Assembly: GCA_037953625.1 (NCBI GenBank)
Contig: CM075656.1
Location: 60,593,001-60,657,000 of the forward strand
From: Crotalaria pallida
Taxonomy: Eukaryota > Streptophyta > Magnoliopsida > Fabales > Fabaceae
Length of the DNA: 64,000 nt
Direction of reading: 5' to 3'
This document shows positions 24,469 through 36,544 of the stretch, one piece after another. The translations under genes and the position numbers were made by a program. The notes beneath the pieces are model-generated. The model did no database searches. It had not been told where the DNA came from and saw nothing but the letters and a program-made list of their open reading frames with translations. Position 1 is the stretch's first letter. Every line of letters starts with the position of its first letter.

Positions 24469-25978
24469 TATGAGAGTATTCTAAAGACTTAGAATGGTCT
24501 AGGAATGTGTATAAGGACTTATAAGAACCATTAGAATGATCCTAATCATTGCTTGGTACCCCAAGGGACGTAGAGGGTGTAACATGAGTCCTTGGAGGTT
24601 CTAACAAGTGTAGAATGGTTATGAGAGTATTCTAAAGGCATAGAATGGTCTAGGAATGTGTATTAGGACTTATAAGAACCATTAGTATGATCCTAAACAA
24701 TTCTTGGTACCCCAAGGGACGCAGAGGGTGTAGCATGAGTCCTTGGAGGTTCTAACAAGTGTAGAATGGTTATGAGAGTATTCTAAAGGCTTAGAATGGT
24801 CTAGGAATGTGTATAAGGACTTATAAGAACCATTAGAATGATCCTAATCATTGCTTGGTACCCCAAGGGACGTAGAGGGTGTAACATGAGTCCTTGGAGG
24901 TTCTAACAAGTGTAGAATGGTTATGAGAGTATTCTAAAGGCGTAGAATGGTCTAGGAATGTGTATTAGGACTTATAAGAACCATTAGTATGATCATAAAC
25001 AATTCTTGGTACCCCAAGGGACGCAGAGGGTGTAGCATGAGTCCTTGGAGGTTCTAACAAGTGTAGAATGGTTATGAGAGTATTCTAAAGGCTTAGAATG
25101 GTCTAGGAATGTGTATAAGGACTTATAAGAACCATTAGAATGATCCTAAACATTGCTTGGTACCCCAAGGGACGTAGAGGGTGTAACATGAGTCCTTGGA
25201 GGTTCTAACAAGTGTAGAATGGTTATGAGAGTATTCTAAAGACTTAGAATGGTCTAGGAATGTGTATAAGGACTTATAAGAACCATTAGAATGATCCTAA
25301 TCATTGCTTGGTACCCCAAGGGACGTAGAGGGTGTAACATGAGTCCTTGGAGGTTCTAACAAGTGTAGAATGGTTATGAGAGTATTCTAAAGGCATAGAA
25401 TGGTCTAGGAATGTGTATTAGGACTTATAAGAACCATTAGTATGATCCTAAACAATTCTTGGTACCCCAAGGGACGCAGAGGGTGTAGCATGAGTCCTTG
25501 GAGGTTCTAACAAGTGTAGAATGGTTATGAGAGTATTCTAAAGGCTTAGAATGGTCTAGGAATGTGTATAAGGACTTATAAGAACCATTAGAATGATCCT
25601 AATCATTGCTTGGTACCCCAAGGGACGTAGAGGGTGTAACATGAGTCCTTGGAGGTTCTAACAAGTGTAGAATGGTTATGAGAGTATTCTAAAGTCGTAG
25701 AATGGTCTAGGAATGTGTATTAGGACTTATAAGAACCATTAGTATGATCATAAACAATTCTTGGTACCCCAAGGGACGCAGAGGGTGTAGCATGAGTCCT
25801 TGGAGGTTCTAACAAGTGTAGAATGGTTATGAGAGTATTCTAAAGGCTTAGAATGGTCTAGGAATGTGTATAAGGACTTATAAGAACCATTAGAATGATC
25901 CTAAACATTGCTTGGTACCCCAAGGGACGTAGAGGGTGTAACATGAGTCCTTGGAGGTTCTAACAAGTGTAGAATGGT
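24469..25978. repeat. 5-mer tandem duplication AB-C-B-Cg-a, two copies of 755 bp
   Basis: Copies are 24469-25223 and 25224-25978, offset 755 (5 x 151). The order AB C B Cg a is the same in both. Copy 2 has AAAGTCGTAG near 25691 where copy 1 has AAAGGCGTAG. The same five-monomer string occurs in the 36-mer at 15711-16465 and 21147-21901, where it is single, so the tandem doubling is local. Confidence 0.88.
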
Positions 25979-26733
25979 TATGAGAGTATTCTAAAGACTT
26001 AGAATGGTCTAGGAATGTGTATTTTGACATATAAGAACTATTTGAACAATCCAAAACATTGCTTGGTACCCCAAGGGACGTAGAGGGTGTAGCATGAGTC
26101 CTTGGAGGTTCTAACAGGTGTAGAATGGTTATGAGAGTATTCTAAAGGCTTAGAATGGTCTAGGAATGTGTATAAGGACTTATAAGAACAATTAGAATGA
26201 TCCTAATCATTGCTTGGTACCCCAAGGGACGCAGAGGGTGTAGCATGAGTCCTTGGAGGTTCTAACAAGTGTAGAATGGTTAAGAGAATATTCTAAAGGC
26301 TTAGAATGGTCTAAGAATGTGTATTAGGACTTAGAAGAACATTTAGAATGATCCTAAACATTGCTTGGTACCCCAAGGGACGTAGAGGGTGTAACATGAG
26401 TCCTTGGAGGTTCTAACAAGTGTAGAATGGTTATGAGAGTATTCTAAAGACTTAGAATGGTCTAGGAATGTGTATTTTGACATATAAGAACTATTTGAAC
26501 AATCCAAAACATTGCTTGGTACCCCAAGGGACGTAGAGGGTGTAGCATGAGTCCTTGGAGGTTCTAACAAGTGTAGAATGGTTATGAGAGTATTCTAAAG
26601 GCTTAGAATGGTCTAGGAATGTGTATTAGGACTTATAAGAACCATTAGAATGATCCTAAACATTGCTTGGTACCCCAAGGGACGTAGAGGGTGTAACATG
26701 AGTCCTTGGAGGTTCTAACAAGTGTAGAATGGT
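25979..26733. repeat. At-B-F-At-E block, shortened relative to the 36-mer
   Basis: The 36-mer has At (AACAGGTG), B (AACAATTAG), C, B (GATGCAG), F, At, E at 16466-17522. Here the same markers appear as At, B, F, At, E: two monomers are missing. The B at 26130 joins the AACAATTAG front to a GACGCAG tail with GTAGC, so it looks like a deletion chimera of about 302 bp. Confidence 0.75.
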
Positions 26734-28241
26734 TATGAGAGTATTCTAAAGACTTAGAATGCTCTAGGAATGTGTATTTTGACATATAAGAACCATTTGA
26801 ACAATCCAAAACATTGCTTGGTACCCCAAGGGACGCAGAGGGTGTAGCATGAGTCCTTGGAGGTTCTAACAAGTGTAGAATGGTTATGAGAGTATTCTAA
26901 AGGCTTAGAATGGTCTAGGAATGTGTATAAGGACTTATAAGAACCATTAGAATGATCCTAATCAATGCTTGGTACCCCAAGGGACGTAGAGGGTGTACCA
27001 TGAGTCCTTGGAGGTTCTAACAAGTGTAGAATGGTTATGAGAGTATTCTAAAGGCTTAGAATGGTCTAGGAATGTGTATTAGGACTTATAAGAACCATTA
27101 GAATGATCCAAAACATTGCTTGGTACCCCAAGGGATGTAGAGGGTGTAACATGAGTCCTTGGAGGTTCTAACAAGTGTAGAATGGTTATGAGAGTATTCT
27201 AAAGACTTAGAATGGTCTAGGAATGTGTATTTTGACATATAAGAACCATTTGAACAATCCAAAACATTGGTTGGTACCCCAAGGGACGTAGAGGGTGTAG
27301 CATGAGTCCTTGGAGGTTCTAACAAGTGTAGAATGGTTATGAGAGTATTCTAAAGGCTTAGAATGGTCTAGGAATGTGATTAGGACTTATAAGAACCATT
27401 AGAATGATCCAAAACATTGCTTGGTACCCCAAGGGATGTAGAGGGTGTAACATGAGTCCTTGGAGGTTCTAACAAGTGTAGAATGGTTATGAGAGTATTC
27501 TAAAGACTTAGAATGGTCTAGGAATGTGTATTTTGACATATAAGAACCATTTGAACAATCCAAAACATTGGTTGGTACCCCAAGGGACGCAGAGGGTGTA
27601 GCATGAGTCCTTGGAGGTTCTAACAAGTGTAGAATGGTTATGAGAGTATTCTAAAGGCTTAGAATGGTCTAGGAATGTGTATAAGGACTTATAAGAACCA
27701 TTAGAATGATCCTAATCAATGCTTGGTACCCCAAGGGATGTAGAGGGTGTACCATGAGTCCTTGGAGGTTCTAACAAGTGTAGAATGGTTATGAGAGTAT
27801 TCTAAAGGCTTAGAATGGTCTAGGAATGTGTATTAGGACTTATAAGAACCATTAGAATGATCCAAAACATTGCTTGGTACCCCAAGGGATGTAGAGGGTG
27901 TAACATGAGTCCTTGGAGGTTCTAACAAGTGTAGAATGGTTATGAGAGTATTCTAAAGACTTAGAATGGTCTAGGAATGTGTATTTTGACATATAAGAAC
28001 CATTTGAACAATCCAAAACATTGGTTGGTACCCCAAGGGACGTAGAGGGTGTAGCATGAGTCCTTGGAGGTTCTAACAAGTGTAGAATGGTTATGAGAGT
28101 ATTCTAAAGGCTTAGAATGGCCTAGGAATGTGATTAGGACTTAGAAGAATCATTAGAATGATCCTAAACATTGCTTGGTACCCCAAGGGACGGAGAGGGT
28201 GTAACATGAGTCCTTGGAGGTTCTAACAAGTGTAGAATGGT
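26734..28241. repeat. 5-mer tandem duplication Ac-B-E*-Ac-J, two copies of 754 bp
   Basis: Copies are 26734-27487 and 27488-28241. Shared private marks are TCAATGC with GTGTACCATG in B (near 26963 and 27717) and ATTGGTTGG in the second Ac of each unit (near 27268 and 28022). The unit is one base short of 5 x 151 because it ends with a 150-bp J. The first Ac differs between copies: GCTCTAGG at 26761 in copy 1, ATTGGTTGG in copy 2. Confidence 0.85.
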
Positions 28242-31200
28242 TAAGAGAGTAATCTAAAGGCTTAGAATGGTCTAGGAATGTGTAATAAGACATATACGAA
28301 CATTTAGAATGACCCTAAACATTGCTTGGTACCCTAATGGACGTAAAGAGTGTAGGATGAGTCCTTGGAGGTTCTAACAAGTGTAGAATGGTTATGAGAG
28401 TATTCTAAAGGCTTAGAATGGTCTAGGAATGTGTATTAGGACTTATAAGAACCATTAGAATGATCCTAAACATTGCTTGGTACCCCAAGGGACGTAGAGG
28501 GTGTAACATGAGTCCTTGGAGGTTCTAACAAGTGTAGAATGGTTATGAGAGTATTCTAAAGACTTAGAATGCTCTAGGAATGTGTATTTTGACATATAAG
28601 AACCATTTGAACAATCCAAAACATTGCTTGGTACCCCAAGGGACGCAGAGGGTGTAGCATGAGTCCTTGGAGGTTCTAACAAGTGTAGAATGGTTATGAG
28701 AGTATTCTAAAGGCTTAGAATGGTCTAGGAATGTGTATAAGGACTTATAAGAACCATTAGAATGATCCTAATCATTGCTTGGTACCCCAAGGGACGTAGA
28801 GGGTGTAACATGAGTCCTTGGAGGTTCTAACAAGTGTAGAATGGTTATGAGAGTATTCTAAAGGCTTAGAATGGTCTAGGAATGTGTATTAGGACTTATA
28901 AGAACCATTAGAATGATACTAAACATTGCTTGGCACCCGAAGGGACTTAGAGGGTGTAGCATGAGTCCTTGGAGGTTCTAACAAGTGTAGAATGGTTAAG
29001 AGAGTAATCTAAAGGCTTAGAATGGTCTAGGAATGTGTAATAAGACATATACGAACATTTAGAATGACCCTAAACATTGCTTGGTACCCTAATGGACGTA
29101 AAGAGTGTAGGATGAGTCCTTGGAGGTTCTAACAAGTGTAGAATGGTTAAAAGAGTATTCTAAAGGCATAGAATGGTCTAGGAATGTGTATTAGGACTTA
29201 TAAGAACCATTAGAATGATCCTAAACATTGCTTGGTACCCCAAGGGACGTAGAGGGTGTAGCATGAGTCCTTGGAGGTTCTAACAAGTGTAGAATGGTTA
29301 TGAGAGTATTCTAAAGGCTTAGAATGGTCTAGGAATGTGTATTAGGATTTATAAGAACCATTAGAATGATCCTAAACATTGCTTGGTACCCCAAGGGACG
29401 TAGAGGGTGTAGCATGAGTCCTTGGAGGTTCTAACAAGTGTAGAATGGTTATGAGAGTATTCTAAAGGCTTAGAATGGTCTAGTAATGTGTATTAGGACT
29501 TATAAGAACCATTTGAATGATCCTAAACATTGCTTGGTACCCCAAGGGACGGAGAGGGTGTAACATGAGTCCTTGGAGGTTCTAACAAGTGTAGAATGGT
29601 TATGAGAGTATTCTAAAGACTTAGAATGCTCTAGGAATGTGTATTTTGACATATAAGAACCATTTGAACAATCCAAAACATTGCTTGGTACCCCAAGGGA
29701 CGCAGAGGGTGTAGCATGAGTCCTTGGAGGTTCTAACAAGTGTAGAATGGTTATGAGAGTATTCTAAAGGCTTAGAATGGTCTAGGAATGTGTATAAGGA
29801 CTTATAAGAACCATTAGAATGATCCTAATCAATGCTTGGTACCCCAAGGGACGTAGAGGGTGTAACATGAGTCCTTGGAGGTTCTAACAAGTGTAGAATG
29901 GTTATGAGAGTATTCTAAAGGCTTAGAATGGTCTAGGAATGTGTATTAGGACTTATAAGAACCATTAGAATGATCCAAAACATTGCTTGGTACCCCAAGG
30001 GATGTAGAGGGTGTAACATGAGTCCTTGGAGGTTCTAACAAGTGTAGAATGGTTATGAGAGTATTCTAAAGACTTAGAATGGTCTAGGAATGTGTATTTT
30101 GACATATAAGAACCATTTGAACAATCCAAAACATTGCTTGGTACCCCAAGGGACGGAGAGGGTGTAGCATGAGTCCTTGGAGGTTCTAACAAGTGTAGAA
30201 TGGTTATGAGAGTATTCTAAAGGCTTAGAATGGTCTAGGAATGTGATTAGGACTTAGAAGAACCATTAGAATGATCCAAAACATTGCTTGGTACCCCAAG
30301 GGACGGAGAGGGTGTAACATGAGTCCTTGGAGGTTCTAACAAGTGTAGAATGGTTATGAGAGTATTCTAAAGACTTAGAATGGTCTAGGAATGTGTATTT
30401 TGACATATAAGAACCATTTGAACAATCCAAAACATTGCTTGGTACCCCAAGGGACGTAGAGGGTGTAGCATGAGTCCTTGGAGGTTCTAACAGGTGTAGA
30501 ATGGTTATGAGAGTATTCTAAAGGCTTAGAATGGTCTAGGAATGTGTATAAGGACTTATAAGAACCATTAGAATGATCCTAATCATTGCTTGGTACCCCA
30601 AGGGACGTAGAGGGTGTAACATGAGACCTTGGAGGTTCTAACAAGTGTAGAATGGTTATGAGACTATTCTAAAGGCATAGAATGGTCTAGGAATGTGTAT
30701 TAGGATTTATAAGAACCATTAGTATGATCCTAAACAATTCTTGGTACCCCAAGGGACGCAGAGGGTGTAGCATGAGTCCTTGGAGGTTCTAACAAGTGTA
30801 GAATGGTTATGAGAGTATTCTAAAGGCTTAGAATGGTCTAGGAATGTGTATAAGGACTTATAAGAACCATTAGAATGATCCTAATCATTGCTTGGTACCC
30901 CAAGGGATGCAGAGGGTGTAGCATGAGTCCTTGGAGGTTCTAACAAGTGTAGAATGGTTAAGAGAATATTCTAAAGGCTTAGAATGGTCTAAGAATGTGT
31001 ATTAGGACTTAGAAGAACATTTAGAATGATCCTAAACATTGCTTGGTACCCCAAGGGACGTAGAGGGTGTAACATGAGTCCTTGGAGGTTCTAACAAGTG
31101 TAGAATGGTTATGAGAGTATTCTAAAGACTTAGAATGGTCTAGGAATGTGTATTTTGACATATAAGAACTATTTGAACAATCCAAAACATTGGTTGGTAC

Positions 31201-31260
31201 CCCAAGGGACGTAGAGGGTGTAGCATGAGTCCTTGGAGGTTCTAACAAGTGTAGAATGGT
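28092..31260. repeat. 21-mer HOR, copy 1 (3169 bp)
   Basis: Order: J H E Ac B G H C E L Ac B E* Ac J Ac B C B F At. The first G (28846), H (28242) and L (29450) monomers of the window occur here. The length is 21 x 151 - 2 because two J monomers are 150 bp. The J at 28092 is also the end of the preceding 5-mer duplication, so the two units overlap. Its last ten monomers return at 42283-43640. Confidence 0.85.
28846..29148 (+). repeat. G-H monomer pair (type example)
   Basis: G carries GATACTAAAC and GGCACCCGAAGGGACTTAG, which destroys the KpnI site and gives an extra CpG. H carries AGAGTAATC, GTGTAATAAGACATATACG and CCCTAATGG. The two always travel together here: G is at about 28846, 32015, 36545, 45149, 47262, 49675, 55861 and 62651, and H follows directly each time. 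G is preceded by B in seven of the eight cases. No G or H occurs left of 28242. Confidence 0.88.
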
Positions 31261-32920
31261 TATGAGAGTATTCTAAAGGCTTAGAATGGTCTAGGAATGT
31301 GATTAGGACTTATAAGAACCATTAGAATGATCCTAAACATTGCTTGGTACCCCAAGGGACGGAGAGGGTGTAACATGAGTCCTTGGAGGTTCTAACAAGT
31401 GTAGAATGGTTAAGAGAGTAATCTAAAGGCTTAGAATGGTCTAGGAATGTGTAATAAGACATATACGAACATTTAGAATGACCCTAAACATTGCTTGGTA
31501 CCCTAATGGACGTAAAGAGTGTAGGATGAGTCCTTGGAGGTTCTAACAAGTGTAGAATGGTTATGAGAGTATTCTAAAGGCTTAGAATGGTCTAGGAATG
31601 TGTATTAGGACTTATAAGAACCATTAGAATGATCCTAAACATTGCTTGGTACCCCAAGGGACGTAGAGGGTGTAACATGAGTCCTTGGAGGTTCTAACAA
31701 GTGTAGAATGGTTATGAGAGTATTCTAAAGACTTAGAATGCTCTAGGAATGTGTATTTTGACATATAAGAACCATTTGAACAATCCAAAACATTGCTTGG
31801 TACCCCAAGGGACGCAGAGGGTGTAGCATGAGTCCTTGGAGGTTCTAACAAGTGTAGAATGGTTATGAGAGTATTCTAAAGGCTTAGAATGGTCTAGGAA
31901 TGTGTATAAGGACTTATAAGAACCATTAGAATGATCCTAATCATTGCTTGGTACCCCAAGGGACGTAGAGGGTGTAACATGAGTCCTTGGAGGTTCTAAC
32001 AAGTGTAGAATGGTTATGAGAGTATTCTAAAGGCTTAGAATGGTCTAGGAATGTGTATTAGGACTTATAAGAACCATTAGAATGATACTAAACATTGCTT
32101 GGCACCCGAAGGGACTTAGAGGGTGTAGCATGAGTCCTTGGAGGTTCTAACAAGTGTAGAATGGTTAAGAGAGTAATCTAAAGGCTTAGAATGGTCTAGG
32201 AATGTGTAATAAGACATATACGAACATTTAGAATGACCCTAAACATTGCTTGGTACCCTAATGGACGTAAAGAGTGTAGGATGAGTCCTTGGAGGTTCTA
32301 ACAAGTGTGGAATGGTTAAAAGAGTATTCTAAAGGCATAGAATGGTCTAGGAATGTGTATTAGGACTTATAAGAACCATTAGAATGATCCTAAACATTGC
32401 TTGGTACCCCAAGGGACGTAGAGGGTGTAGCATGAGTCCTTGGAGGTTCTAACAAGTGTAGAATGGTTATGAGAGTATTCTAAAGGCTTAGAATGGTCTA
32501 GGAATGTGTATTAGGATTTATAAGAACCATTAGAATGATCCTAAACATTGCTTGGTACCCCAAGGGACGTAGAGGGTGTAGCATGAGTCCTTGGAGGTTC
32601 TAACAAGTGTAGAATGGTTATGAGAGTATTCTAAAGGCTTAGAATGGTCTAGTAATGTGTATTAGGACTTATAAGAACCATTTGAATGATCCTAAACATT
32701 GCTTGGTACCCCAAGGGACGGAGAGGGTGTAACATGAGTCCTTGGAGGTTCTAACAAGTGTAGAATGGTTATGAGAGTATTCTAAAGACTTAGAATGGTC
32801 TAGGAATGTGTATTTTGACATATAAGAACCATTTGAACAATCCAAAACATTGCTTGGTACCCCAAGGGACGTAGAGGGTGTAGCATGAGTCCTTGGAGGT
32901 TCTAACAAGTGTAGAATGGT
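31261..32920. repeat. 21-mer HOR, partial copy 2 (11 monomers)
   Basis: Order J H E Ac B G H C E L Ac, offset 3169 from 28092. In the C slot, the boundary before 32317 reads GTGTGGAATGG followed by TTAAAAGAG; copy 1 has GTGTAGAATGG there. After 32920 the order changes to B F At, so the copy breaks off. Confidence 0.85.
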
Positions 32921-35900
32921 TATGAGAGTATTCTAAAGGCTTAGAATGGTCTAGGAATGTGTATAAGGACTTATAAGAACCATTAGAATGATCCTAATCA
33001 TTGCTTGGTACCCCAAGGGATGCAGAGGGTGTAGCATGAGTCCTTGGAGGTTCTAACAAGTGTAGAATGGTTAAGAGAATATTCTAAAGGCTTAGAATGG
33101 TCTAAGAATGTGTATTAGGACTTAGAAGAACATTTAGAATGATCCTAAACATTGCTTGGTACCCCAAGGGACGTAGAGGGTGTAACATGAGTCCTTGGAG
33201 GTTCTAACAAGTGTAGAATGGTTATGAGAGTATTCTAAAGACTTAGAATGGTCTAGGAATGTGTATTTTGACATATAAGAACTATTTGAACAATCCAAAA
33301 CATTGCTTGGTACCCCAAGGGACGTAGAGGGTGTAGCATGAGTCCTTGGAGGTTCTAACAAGTGTAGAATGGTTATGAGAGTATTCTAAAGGCTTAGAAT
33401 GGTCTAGGAATGTGTATTAGGACTTATAAGAACCATTAGAATGATCCTAAACATTGCTTGGTACCCCAAGGGACGTAGAGGGTGTAACATGAGTCCTTGG
33501 AGGTTCTAACAAGTGTAGAATGGTTATGAGAGTATTCTAAAGACTTAGAATGCTCTAGGAATGTGTATTTTGACATATAAGAACCATTTGAACAATCCAA
33601 AACATTGCTTGGTACCCCAAGGGACGTAGAGGGTGTAGCATGAGTCCTTGGAGGTTCTAACAAGTTTAGAATGGTTATGAGAGTATTCTAAAGGCTTAGA
33701 ATGGTCTAGGAATGTGTATTAGGACTTATAAGAACCATTAGAATGATCCTAAACATTGCTTGGTACCCCAAGGGACGGAGAGGGTGTAACATGAGTCCTT
33801 GGAGGTTCTAACAAGTGTAGAATGGTTATGAGAGTATTCTAAAGACATAGAATGGTCTAGGAATGTGTATTTTGACATATAAGAACCATTTGAACAATCC
33901 AAAACATTGCTTGGTACCCCAAGGGACGTAGAGGGTGTAGCATGAGTCCTTGGAGGTTCTAACAAGTGTAGAATGGTTATGAGAGTATTCTAAAGACTTA
34001 GAATGGTCTAGGAATGTGTATTTTGACATATAAGAACCATTTGAACAATCCAAAACATTGCTTGGTACCCCAAGGGACGTAGAGGGTGTAGCATGAGTCC
34101 TTGGAGGTTCTAACAAGTGTAGAATGGTTATGAGAGTATTCTAAAGACTTAGAATGGTCTAGGAATGTGTATTTTGACATATAAGAACCATTTGAACAAT
34201 CCAAAACATTGCTTGGTACCCCAAGGGACGCAGAGGGTGTAGCATGAGTCCTTGGAGGTTCTAACAAGTTTAGAATGGTTATGAGAGTATTCTAAAGGCT
34301 TAGAATGGTCTAGGAATGTGTATTAGGACTTATAAGAACCATTAGAATGATCCTAAACATTGCTTGGTACCCCAAGGGATGCAGAGGGTGTAGCATGAGT
34401 CCTTGGAGGTTCTAACAAGTGTAGAATGGTTAAGAGAATATTCTAAAGGCTTAGAATGGTCTAAGAATGTGTATTAGGACTTAGAAGAACATTTAGAATG
34501 ATCCTAAACATTGCTTGGTACCCCAAGGGACGTAGAGGGTGTAACATGAGTCCTTGGAGGTTCTAACAAGTGTAGAATGGTTATGAGAGTATTCTAAAGA
34601 CTTAGAATGGTCTAGGAATGTGTATTTTGACATATAAGAACCATTTGAACAATACAAAACATTGCTTGGTACCCCAAGGGACGTAGAGGGTGTAGCATGA
34701 GTCCTTGGAGGTTCTAACAAGTGTAGAATGGTTATGAGAGTATTCTAAAGGCTTAGAACGGTCTACGAATGTGTATAAGGACTTATAAGAACCATTAGAA
34801 TGATCCTAATCATTGCTTGGTACCCCAAGGGATGCAGAGGGTGTAGCATGAGTCCTTGGAGGTTCTAACAAGTGTAGAATGGTTAAGAGAATATTCTAAA
34901 GGCTTAGAATGGTCTAAGAATGTGTATTAGGACTTAGAAGAACATTTAGAATGATCCTAAACATTGCTTGGTACCCCAAGGGACGGAGAGGGTGTAACAT
35001 GAGTCCTTGGAGGTTCTAACAAGTGTAGAATGGTTATGAGAGTATTCTAAAGACTTAGAATGGTCTAGGAATGTGTATTTTGACATATAAGAACCATTTG
35101 AACAATCCAAAACATTGCTTGGTACCCCAAGGGACGTAGAGGGTGTAGCATGAGTCCTTGGAGGTTCTAACAAGTGTAGAATGGTTATGAGAGTATTCTA
35201 AAGGCTTAGAATGGTCTAGGAATGTGTATAAGGACTTATAAGAACCATTAGAATGATCCTAATCATTGCTTGGTACCCCAAGGGATGCAGAGGGTGTAGC
35301 ATGAGTCCTTGGAGGTTCTAACAAGTGTAGAATGGTTAAGAGAATATTCTAAAGGCTTAGAATGGTCTAAGAATGTGTATTAGGACTTAGAAGAACATTT
35401 AGAATGATCCTAAACATTGCTTGGTACCCCAAGGGACGTAGAGGGTGTAACATGAGTCCTTGGAGGTTCTAACAAGTGTAGAATGGTTATGAGAGTATTC
35501 TAAAGACTTAGAATGGTCTAGGAATGTGTATTTTGACATATAAGAACTATTTGAACAATCCAAAACATTGCTTGGTACCCCAAGGGACGTAGAGGGTGTA
35601 GCATGAGTCCTTGGAGGTTCTAACAAGTGTAGAATGGTTATGAGAGTATTCTAAAGGCTTAGAATGGTCTAGGAATGTGTATTAGGACTTATAAGAACCA
35701 TTAGAATGATCCTAAACATTGCTTGGTACCCCAAGGGACGTAGAGGGTGTAACATGAGTCCTTGGAGGTTCTAACAAGTGTAGAATGGTTATGAGAGTAT
35801 TCTAAAGACTTAGAATGGTCTAGGAATGTGTATTTTGACATATAAGAACTATTTGAACAATCCAAAACATTGCTTGGTACCCCAAGGGACGTAGAGGGTG

Positions 35901-36544
35901 TAGCATGAGTCCTTGGAGGTTCTAACAAGTGTAGAATGGTTATGAGAGTATTCTAAAGGCTTAGAATGGTCTAGGAATGTGTATTAGGACTTATAAGAAC
36001 CATTAGAATGATCCTAAACATTGCTTGGTACCCCAAGGGACGTAGAGGGTGTAACATGAGTCCTTGGAGGTTCTAACAAGTGTAGAATGGTTATGAGAGT
36101 ATTCTAAAGACTTAGAATGCTCTAGGAATGTGTATTTTGACATATAAGAACCATTTGAACAATCCAAAACATTGCTTGGTACCCCAAGGGACGCAGAGGG
36201 TGTAGCATGAGTCCTTGGAGGTTCTAACAAGTTTAGAATGGTTATGAGAGTATTCTTAAGGCTTAGAATGGTCTAGGAATGTGTATTAGGACTTATAAGA
36301 ACCATTAGAATGATCCTAAACATTGCTTGGTACCCCAAGGGACGGAGAGGGTGTAACATGAGTCCTTGGAGGTTCTAACAAGTGTAGAATGGTTATGAGA
36401 GTATTCTAAAGGCTTAGAATGGTCTAGTAATGTGTATTAGGACTTATAAGAACCATTTGAATGATCCTAAACATTGCTTGGTACCCCAAGGGACGTAGAG
36501 GGTGTAGCATGAGTCCTTGGAGGTTCTAACAAGTGTAGAATGGT
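32015..36544. repeat. 30-mer HOR, copy 1 (4530 bp = 30 x 151)
   Basis: Order: G H C E L Ac B F At E Ac E Ac Ac Ac E F Ac B F Ac B F At E At E Ac E L. Markers are AATACAAAAC near 34652, AACGGTCTACG near 34757, GACATAG near 33843 and the GTTTAGAATGG boundaries near 33664 and 34268. Its first six monomers overlap the partial 21-mer copy. The last L (36394) has a GTAGAG tail where other L monomers have GGAGAG. Confidence 0.9.
34280..35638. repeat. Trimer tandem (E or B)-F-A, three copies of 453 bp
   Basis: Three successive trimers start at 34280 (E F Ac), 34733 (B F Ac) and 35186 (B F At). In each the first monomer ends GATGCAGAGGG with GTAGC and the F follows at once. The same three trimers are repeated at 38810-40168 in the next 30-mer copy. 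This small HOR is nested in the 30-mer. Confidence 0.85.
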
